Assembly: GCA_014379885.1 (NCBI GenBank)
Contig: JACMKW010000496.1
Coordinates: forward strand, 1 to 5,160
Reading direction: 5' to 3'
Source of the DNA: Rhizobacter sp.
Lineage (GTDB): Bacteria > Pseudomonadota > Gammaproteobacteria > Burkholderiales > Burkholderiaceae
DNA: 5,160 nt
Below are positions 1 to 5,160 of this stretch, piece by piece. Position 1 is the first letter of the stretch. Each line of letters starts with the position of its first letter. A program made the position numbers and the translations under genes. Under the pieces are notes generated by a model. That model searched no databases. It worked only from the letters and a program-made list of their open reading frames with translations, and had not been told where the DNA came from.

Positions 1-282
1 GCATACCGAGAGGCAAAAGAGGGGAGTGCAGCGGGAGCGTGGGCCTATGGCGTTTCTGGCCTCTTAGGTATTGCCGCCACAGTGCTGCTGGCTTTGGGGA
101 GTACTGGTTGGGGCCTTATCGTGGTCATTGCGCTGATCGGCTGGTCGTTCGTCATGACACAACTGGTAGACAACAAGGTAGAAGACTGGTTGGAGCGTTC
201 GGTGTGGGGCTCCCTGCCCCGGCAGCGGTACGGAAATTTGGCGACTGAGGAAACTGAGTTCAAGAAAGCGCTGGCAGGCTGA
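1..282 (+). CDS. C-terminal end of a probable VasX-like/BTH_I2691-type T6SS membrane-attacking effector (5' partial)
   Basis: The frame is open from base 1 to the TGA at 280-282, so this is the last 93 residues of a gene that starts outside the window; the GTG at 82 is internal to a hydrophobic helix and is not a credible start. Visible parts, numbered from the window edge: a short charged stretch (1-14), two hydrophobic helices at about 16-34 and 36-55 separated by a tight Gly-Ser-Thr-Gly turn, then a soluble charged tail with DWLERSVWG (62-70) and RYG (76-78). A closely spaced hydrophobic hairpin is what pore-forming colicin-like toxins use to insert into membranes. From memory, VasX/BTH_I2691-type effectors end in the same hairpin plus a WLER-type tail. 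The next gene encodes a membrane protein starting 3 bases later, as expected for a cognate immunity gene. The family call is from recall of C-terminal architecture only; another polytopic membrane protein is possible. Confidence 0.5.
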   Translation, partial: AYREAKEGSAAGAWAYGVSGLLGIAATVLLALGSTGWGLIVVIALIGWSFVMTQLVDNKVEDWLERSVWGSLPRQRYGNLATEETEFKKALAG

Positions 283-285
283 CCC

Positions 286-1281
286 ATGGTTGTGGACTAC
301 ACAGGCCTTGTTTTCAAATATCCAGTCAACCGACGATTGACCGAGGGTGAGTGGCGAGGCCAGTTGAAGCAGACCGAGCAACTGGAGCTGGTGCCGCTTG
401 CGCATCTTTGGACTATTCGGCTGAACAGCACTTACCTGGAGATGGTCGGCAAGTTCTACGACTGGAAGGGCTGGGCAACGCTGGTGCTGTCGATCGCAGC
501 GGGAGGAATTCTCTGGTTTCTCTCAGGGCTGGTTTGGGTGGTGTCGACACGCCCGGAAGGCTATGCCGACAGAGCAGGCGATATGTGTCTGATCGTTGGG
601 ATGGGTGTCCTGGCTGCGCCGATCGTGGCGTTTGCTGTATGGGGGCTCACGCGAGAGGTGTTTCGCCTCACCCACTACCCCATTCGCTTGAATCGCAAAA
701 CACGCAAGCTCTATGCGATTGACCCCAAAACGCTGGAAGTGATCGAGGCCGATTGGGACAAGATGGTCTTCACGCTGCAGCCTTGCTTGCGGCTTCATTG
801 GCTCAAGCAACATGAAATCCTTGGCCACGTGATGGCAGACGATGGTTCGACGGTGCTCAAGACGGTGCCTTTTTCCATGGTCTGGGACGTCAAGGAGCAT
901 CTGATGCGGCATTGGGAGTACATGCGACGCTACATGGAAGTGGGGCCTGAAGCTGTTTTCGATCACACCCCTGTGTGCCTACCGATTGCTGAGCATAAGG
1001 AAACCTACGTTTTCGGGCTTCAGTTTTTGATCATGAATGCAACGGGGCACTCGCTCATGATGACGCTGTCGCTGCCACTGGAGCTGCTCAGTTCGATCGG
1101 GCGCTACATCGCCATACAGACCAGCAGAACTCCGACTTGGCCGGCATGCGTAGACGCGGAGTGCGCTTTGGAAGCCGGCGACCCGTACGCGATTGATTCG
1201 AAGAACAATCCGGCCAAATTCTGGAGCAATGCCAGCAAGAGGCGTTCAGAGTTGGTTCAACTCGGCCTTGTCGGGCGCTAG
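286..1281 (+). CDS. DUF6708-like multi-pass membrane protein, candidate immunity protein to the upstream effector
   Basis: This is a 331-aa protein. The ATG at 286 lies 3 bases after the upstream stop, with a GGCAGG Shine-Dalgarno-like run at 273-278, so translation is probably coupled. Two clear membrane helices lie at about residues 64-86 and 99-121, with a weaker hydrophobic stretch at 255-277. Between them sits a soluble region carrying RLNRKTRKLY (134-143), DW (156-157) and EYMRRYMEVGP (211-221); near the end comes TSRTPTWP (279-286). These landmarks recur in the next gene, so the two are paralogs. I associate this layout (helix pair, R-x-x-R-K-x-Y motif, soluble domain) with DUF6708 proteins encoded beside type VI effectors. 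Acting as an inner-membrane immunity protein that blocks the upstream hairpin toxin is an inference from position and topology. Three 60-base samples of the gene gave 50-58% GC, below the rest of the window, which fits an acquired cassette. Confidence 0.7.
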   Translation: MVVDYTGLVFKYPVNRRLTEGEWRGQLKQTEQLELVPLAHLWTIRLNSTYLEMVGKFYDWKGWATLVLSIAAGGILWFLSGLVWVVSTRPEGYADRAGDMCLIVGMGVLAAPIVAFAVWGLTREVFRLTHYPIRLNRKTRKLYAIDPKTLEVIEADWDKMVFTLQPCLRLHWLKQHEILGHVMADDGSTVLKTVPFSMVWDVKEHLMRHWEYMRRYMEVGPEAVFDHTPVCLPIAEHKETYVFGLQFLIMNATGHSLMMTLSLPLELLSSIGRYIAIQTSRTPTWPACVDAECALEAGDPYAIDSKNNPAKFWSNASKRRSELVQLGLVGR

Positions 1282-1305
1282 CTCGGGCAATGGCCGCAAC
1301 TGCGG

Positions 1306-2445
1306 ATGCCCAATAACTCGACTCCGCCCTCCAAGAGAAGATCTCGCGCCTTCGGCAGCCTCGACAAAGGATTGCGCAACTGGCAATACTTGCCTGCGCC
1401 GCACCAGAGCGCGGGGCAGGCGCCTCGCGGTGAGGAGCTGGTCTACCGCATGAACGACACCACACTCGAGGTGGGGCAGGGCCTTGGCACCGTTCGTGGC
1501 TACGTCGGCGTGCCCACGCTCGCGCTCATTGCCTTCTTTTTGATCACGCTCGCCAGCCTGGTGGCCACCCATTGGGGCGCGCTGACGGGAGGACGTTTGC
1601 TTGCCAGCCTGTATTCGCCCGATGAAGGCGGCGGCTGGCTGCTGTTCGATTGGTTTGCCGTGGCGATGGTGGTGCTCGTGGGGCTGCCGATGGTCGGGTT
1701 GGTTGCCGCCATGGCGATCAACGACGTGTTTGGTTATGTCGACGCGTCGGTGCGTTTCGACAGGGTCCGGCGCAAGGTCTATGTGTGGGCCAGCCGGAAG
1801 GAAGGGCCGATCGAGCTGGATTGGAACTCGATCAAGCCCGTGGCGCAAAGCCAGACGGCTCCGCCCTATCAACTGAACTCTTTCCGATCAGTGCTTCTGG
1901 TGGATGAAGACGAATACGGCAACGTTCGCTTTGAAGGCAAGTACCCGCGCGTGGCCCAGATCGGCGCCGCAGTGCTCAACCGGGAGCACACCCTCGCGGC
2001 CTACGAGTACGTGAGGGTCTTCATGGAACGTGGGCCGCAAGAACTCCCGGCGGTCGAGACGCACCTTGTGTGGCGGCCCCGCATGCCGCGGCAACTGGTT
2101 GACATCTTTGGTGTGCTCCAGGGCTTTGTGCATGCTTATCCGCGCTTGCCGAGCGAGCGGCGAAAGCCGGGCTGGCTTGTTTTCTTTGTCGTGCTGATGA
2201 CGCTGCTGGCGCCGATTCTTTGGCCGTTGCAGTTGGCACATGCGCTGTCGACACGCACAACCCGCTTGCCACGCTGGCCGCAGCGGCATGAAGAGCTGGC
2301 CGCCATCGGTGGCCCCATGCTGGTTCCGCGCGGCTCTGTTGCCGACGACATGCCGATGCTCCCGCACGAGAGGATCGTGGCATTCCTGTGGGTCGGTTTT
2401 GCGCTTGTCGTCTACGCTTGGTTGGCGTGGTCGAATTGGCGTTGA
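1306..2445 (+). CDS. second DUF6708-like membrane protein, diverged paralog of the preceding gene
   Basis: This 379-aa protein begins 24 bases after the previous stop. ATG 1306 is the first possible start in frame, with no strong ribosome site in front. A basic, proline-containing N-terminal tail (1-48) precedes RMNDTTLEV (48-56). Membrane helices lie at about 66-88, 112-136, 290-310 and 357-375; the last has no counterpart in the neighbour. The soluble part has RFDRVRRKVY (150-159), DW (172-173), EYVRVFMERGP (234-244) and TTRLPRWP (318-325). Each aligns in order with the upstream protein (RLNSTYLEM 45-53, RLNRKTRKLY 134-143, EYMRRYMEVGP 211-221, TSRTPTWP 279-286). Because the first of these spans Met49, homology reaches upstream of that residue and favours the 1306 start, although a GAGGAG precedes ATG 1450. 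Likely role: an additional immunity protein for the same or a related toxin. This is inferred; no enzymatic motif is visible. Confidence 0.7.
   Translation: MPNNSTPPSKRRSRAFGSLDKGLRNWQYLPAPHQSAGQAPRGEELVYRMNDTTLEVGQGLGTVRGYVGVPTLALIAFFLITLASLVATHWGALTGGRLLASLYSPDEGGGWLLFDWFAVAMVVLVGLPMVGLVAAMAINDVFGYVDASVRFDRVRRKVYVWASRKEGPIELDWNSIKPVAQSQTAPPYQLNSFRSVLLVDEDEYGNVRFEGKYPRVAQIGAAVLNREHTLAAYEYVRVFMERGPQELPAVETHLVWRPRMPRQLVDIFGVLQGFVHAYPRLPSERRKPGWLVFFVVLMTLLAPILWPLQLAHALSTRTTRLPRWPQRHEELAAIGGPMLVPRGSVADDMPMLPHERIVAFLWVGFALVVYAWLAWSNWR
1432..1452 (+). promoter_or_regulatory. alternative ribosome binding site and internal start candidate
   Basis: GAGGAG at 1432-1437 is followed 12 bases later by an in-frame ATG at 1450 (Met49 of the second membrane protein). 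Starting here would give 331 residues, by coincidence the same length as the upstream paralog. The spacing is longer than ideal, and the shared motif around Met49 begins before it, so this is probably not the main start. It is recorded because ATG 1306 itself lacks a convincing Shine-Dalgarno sequence. Confidence 0.25.
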
Positions 2446-2500
2446 GCCGCTGGCAACGGGCGCGACGACGGACAATCCGCGCTTGCCACCGGAGCCCGCC

Positions 2501-2788
2501 ATGATCCCCCGCATCGACATCGACCCGTCCTCCCCCGACACCTTCGAATACCGCGTCTCCCACGAATCCGAGCCTTTGTTCGACGATGGTGGCTTCAGTT
2601 CGGTGTTGCACTGTCTCGTGGCAGCAGTCGAAGGCTTGTCTCCCGAGGTGGTGGCGGTTGAGGTGGCCTATGGTGGCTATGTGTCAGGCACCTATCCGCT
2701 GGAGATGGTGGCGATGAACCATGAGCAGGTGGCCGCTCACGCGATCAACACCACGGCGGCCATTCAAGAGGCGCTGGGCAACCACTGA
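2501..2788 (+). CDS. small, strongly acidic hypothetical protein (95 aa)
   Basis: I do not recognise this family. ATG 2501 is chosen because GGAG at 2491-2494 sits 6 bases upstream; longer readings in the same frame run back into the coding sequence of the preceding membrane protein. The protein has about 14 Asp/Glu against only 2 Arg and no Lys, so its expected pI is low. There is no signal peptide and no membrane helix. A polar N-terminus (MIPRIDIDPSS) is followed by a mixed region containing FDDGGFSSVLHCLVAAVE (about 27-44), a short beta-like stretch rich in Val (VVAVEV), and a C-terminal Ala/His/Gln-rich helix. It starts 55 bases after the second membrane protein, in the same direction, so it may be cotranscribed with the toxin/immunity block or be an independent gene. 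An acidic cytosolic binding protein is conceivable, but nothing in the sequence fixes a function. Confidence 0.65.
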   Translation: MIPRIDIDPSSPDTFEYRVSHESEPLFDDGGFSSVLHCLVAAVEGLSPEVVAVEVAYGGYVSGTYPLEMVAMNHEQVAAHAINTTAAIQEALGNH

Positions 2789-2816
2789 ACAACCGCTGAG
2801 ACGCTGCCAGCGCGGC

Positions 2817-2858
2817 CTTGTCCTACAAGCGCTTGCGCACCTTGGGCGACGCACAAGC
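2817..2858. promoter_or_regulatory. cluster of CTTG/CAAG half-sites in the gap before pssA (possible operator)
   Basis: The 122-bp gap 2789-2910 has no gene. It holds CTTG at 2817, 2832 and 2841 and CAAG at 2826 and 2854. These form CTTGT-CCT-ACAAG (2817-2829), an overlapping perfect 10-bp palindrome CAAGCGCTTG (2826-2835), and an imperfect inverted repeat 2831-2838 / 2851-2858 (7 of 8 pairs). The arrangement could bind a dimeric regulator or form a weak hairpin after the 95-aa gene. No T-run follows, so a classical terminator is unlikely, and I could not place a convincing -35/-10 pair here. Confidence 0.2.
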
Positions 2859-2910
2859 TCTACACATGGCCTACGCTGCCACTTTGTGACTTCACAGCGG
2901 GGCTTGCACC

Positions 2911-3549
2911 ATGAACAACACCTTGTCGGAGCGTGCGCAGCGCCACTTCTCCATGATCCGAGGCTTCCACCTCGCAGATTTTTTCACGCTCGCCAATGCT
3001 GCCTGTGGCATGGTGGCGGTGTTCCTTGCGATGGCTTACATGAACAGCCACTCGCTCGCCCAGTTCTACCTGGCTGCCGCCATGGCGCCTGCTGCGCTGT
3101 TGTTCGACGTGCTCGACGGCCGTGTCGCGCGCTGGCGCCGAACGCACTCGGCGATGGGGCGCGAGCTTGACTCTCTGGCCGACATTGTGTCGTTTGGCGT
3201 GGCCCCGGCCGCACTCGGTTTCGCGGCCGGGCTGAGCGGCGGGTGGGATGTGCTGCTGATGGTGTATTTCATCTGCTGCGGTGTATCGCGCCTGGCACGC
3301 TACAACGTCACCGCCGAGTCTCTGTCGGGTGACGAAGGCAAGGTGGCGTATTTCGAGGGCACGCCCATCCCGACCAGCGTGCTGTTGAGTGGCTTGCTGG
3401 CACTTGCAGCGTGGCAAGGCGCCCTGGGCATCGACCTGTGGGGCGGCGAGTTTCAGCTGGGGCCGTGGTTGTTCCACCCGCTGTCGCTGCTTTTCGCGCT
3501 GTCGGGCACGCTGATGATCAGCAAGACGCTGCACATACCCAAGCTCTGA
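2911..3549 (+). CDS. pssA: CDP-diacylglycerol--serine O-phosphatidyltransferase (phosphatidylserine synthase)
   Basis: This 212-aa polytopic inner-membrane enzyme transfers a phosphatidyl group from CDP-diacylglycerol to L-serine, giving phosphatidylserine, the precursor of phosphatidylethanolamine. The CDP-alcohol phosphatidyltransferase signature D-x2-D-G-x2-A-R-x8-G-x3-D-x3-D is complete: D66, D69, G70, A73, R74, G83, D87, D91. The aspartates bind the divalent metal and act in catalysis. FTLANAACG (25-33) before it, and LARYNVT (128-134) and FEGTPIPTS (148-156) after it, are typical of serine-specific members, including the yeast Cho1 type, and argue against a glycerol-phosphate or choline enzyme. 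Hydrophobic helices lie at about 22-43, 49-66, 96-126, 155-172 and 187-205. ATG 2911 has GGGG 8 bases upstream, and a stop at 2887-2889 limits any longer start. No decarboxylase (psd) gene is adjacent in the window. Substrate specificity is inferred from motifs; other CDP-alcohol acceptors are not strictly excluded. Confidence 0.87.
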   Translation: MNNTLSERAQRHFSMIRGFHLADFFTLANAACGMVAVFLAMAYMNSHSLAQFYLAAAMAPAALLFDVLDGRVARWRRTHSAMGRELDSLADIVSFGVAPAALGFAAGLSGGWDVLLMVYFICCGVSRLARYNVTAESLSGDEGKVAYFEGTPIPTSVLLSGLLALAAWQGALGIDLWGGEFQLGPWLFHPLSLLFALSGTLMISKTLHIPKL

Positions 3550-3562
3550 CACGCAACGAACA

Positions 3563-3595
3563 AAAAGAGAGGCGCCGGTTCGTCGCCTCTTCTTT
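3563..3595. terminator. bidirectional intrinsic terminator between convergent pssA and pcaF
   Basis: A 7-bp perfect stem AGAGGCG (3568-3574) / CGCCTCT (3584-3590) encloses a 9-base loop. It is flanked by an A-rich left arm (AAAAA at 3562-3566) and a T-rich right arm (TTCTTT at 3590-3595), which extend the pairing with a G-U pair and a mismatch. Read on the + strand it ends in TCTTT, 14 bases after the pssA stop. Read on the - strand it ends in CTTTTTG, just after the pcaF stop. The position between two convergent genes supports shared use. Confidence 0.75.
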
Positions 3596-3605
3596 CACAT
3601 GCCTT

Positions 3606-4808
<1,203 letters not shown>

Positions 4809-4814
4809 GGGCGG

Positions 4815-4822
4815 TTCCTTCA
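4815..4822 (-). promoter_or_regulatory. pcaF ribosome binding site overlapping the pcaJ stop codon
   Basis: On the - strand the sequence TGAAGGAA fuses the pcaJ stop (4822-4820) with an AAGGA Shine-Dalgarno, 7 bases before the pcaF ATG at 4808. Ribosomes finishing pcaJ can reinitiate on pcaF, consistent with one operon and balanced expression of the two enzymes. Confidence 0.75.
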
Positions 4823-5160
4823 GGCGCGCGCCAGCGGCGCACCGGTCAATGCCTGCAACGCCTCGAGCGACACGCCCTCGGCCATCTCGCGCACCGCGAG
4901 GCCCGAGGGCGTGACGTCGATGACCGCGAGGTCGGTGTAGATGCGCGCCACGCAGCCGATGCCGGTGAGCGGGTAGCTGCAGCGCTCGACGATCTTCTGC
5001 TCGCCGGTCTTCGTGGTGTGTTCCATCATCACGTAGGTCTTCCTGGCGCCGATCGCCAGGTCCATCGCGCCGCCGACCGCCGGGATGGCGTCGGCCGCGC
5101 CGGTGTGCCAGTTGGCGAGGTCGCCGTTGGCGGCCACCTGAAAGGCGCCGAGCACGCAGA
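4820..5160 (-). CDS. pcaJ: 3-oxoadipate CoA-transferase subunit B, C-terminal part (5' partial)
   Basis: About 112 C-terminal residues are present; the gene enters from the right edge, and the GTG at 5155 is an internal valine in a CVLGAFQV stretch, not a start. The product pairs with subunit A (PcaI) to transfer CoA from succinyl-CoA to 3-oxoadipate, making the substrate of the thiolase encoded next. Recognisable features are GDLANWHTG, the family-typical GGAMDLAIGA, and a VERCSYPLTGIGCV...IYTDLAV block, all strongly like PcaJ/CatJ and the related acetoacetate CoA-transferase beta subunits. The catalytic glutamate of this family lies in the N-terminal SENG region, which is outside the window and cannot be checked. 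Coupling to pcaF favours the 3-oxoadipate enzyme over an acetoacetate (ScoB/AtoA) one. Only about 4 of 112 codons end in A/T, matching the 5' part of pcaF. Confidence 0.92.
   Translation of the reverse strand, partial: CVLGAFQVAANGDLANWHTGAADAIPAVGGAMDLAIGARKTYVMMEHTTKTGEQKIVERCSYPLTGIGCVARIYTDLAVIDVTPSGLAVREMAEGVSLEALQALTGAPLARA

Noticed and set aside
1246..1872. 208-codon open frame on the - strand opposite the second membrane protein
   Set aside because: The His/Arg/Gln-rich translation is typical of antisense reading. The + strand frame has membrane helices and paralog-conserved motifs.
2240..2500. Longer N-terminal extension of the 95-aa protein starting at 2240
   Set aside because: It overlaps the well-supported membrane-protein gene by about 200 bases and its residues look like an off-frame reading. 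The GGAG site at 2491-2494 points to ATG 2501.
1888..2541. 217-codon open frame on the - strand
   Set aside because: It runs antisense across the end of the second membrane gene and the start of the 95-aa gene, with low-complexity basic composition and no motif.
2833..2877. Sigma-70 type promoter for pssA (TTGCGC or TTGGGC with a TACACA or TACGCT box)
   Set aside because: Spacings are 22-24 bases and the boxes are weak, so I could not support a specific promoter.

Overview
The window looks like a piece of a high-GC betaproteobacterial chromosome, most likely Burkholderiales. This rests on the protein families and codon use, since no marker gene is present. It has three parts: an accessory, membrane-protein-rich segment on the + strand (about 1-2790), a phospholipid-synthesis gene on the + strand (2911-3549), and a convergent aromatic-catabolism operon on the - strand (3606-5160).

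Accessory segment. The window opens inside the 3' end of a gene whose last 93 residues form a hydrophobic helical hairpin followed by a charged tail. This resembles the C-terminus of VasX-like / BTH_I2691-type type VI secretion effectors, which are membrane-attacking toxins. Three bases after its stop begins a 331-aa multi-pass membrane protein, and 24 bases after that a 379-aa one. The two are diverged paralogs sharing at least four collinear motifs, and both look like the DUF6708-type proteins I associate with such effectors. I read the block as a toxin followed by two candidate immunity proteins, all co-directional and in the same reading frame register. That function is inferred from architecture and context. 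A very acidic 95-aa protein of unknown function follows at 2501-2788.

Housekeeping segment. After a 122-bp gap containing a cluster of CTTG/CAAG half-sites comes a complete CDP-alcohol phosphatidyltransferase. It has the full catalytic signature and is best called phosphatidylserine synthase (pssA). It converges on the - strand operon across a short hairpin that can serve as a terminator in both directions.

Catabolic segment. On the - strand, the 3' part of pcaJ (3-oxoadipate CoA-transferase subunit B, running off the right edge) is followed after 11 bases by a complete 400-aa pcaF (3-oxoadipyl-CoA thiolase). Together they carry out the last two steps of the beta-ketoadipate pathway: 3-oxoadipate to 3-oxoadipyl-CoA, then to succinyl-CoA plus acetyl-CoA.

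The two signals most worth following are the toxin/double-immunity module and an abrupt codon-composition step inside pcaF near base 4042. There, A/T-ending codons rise from about 3% (5' two thirds) to about 18% (3' third). This suggests either intragenic recombination or a chimeric assembly join.
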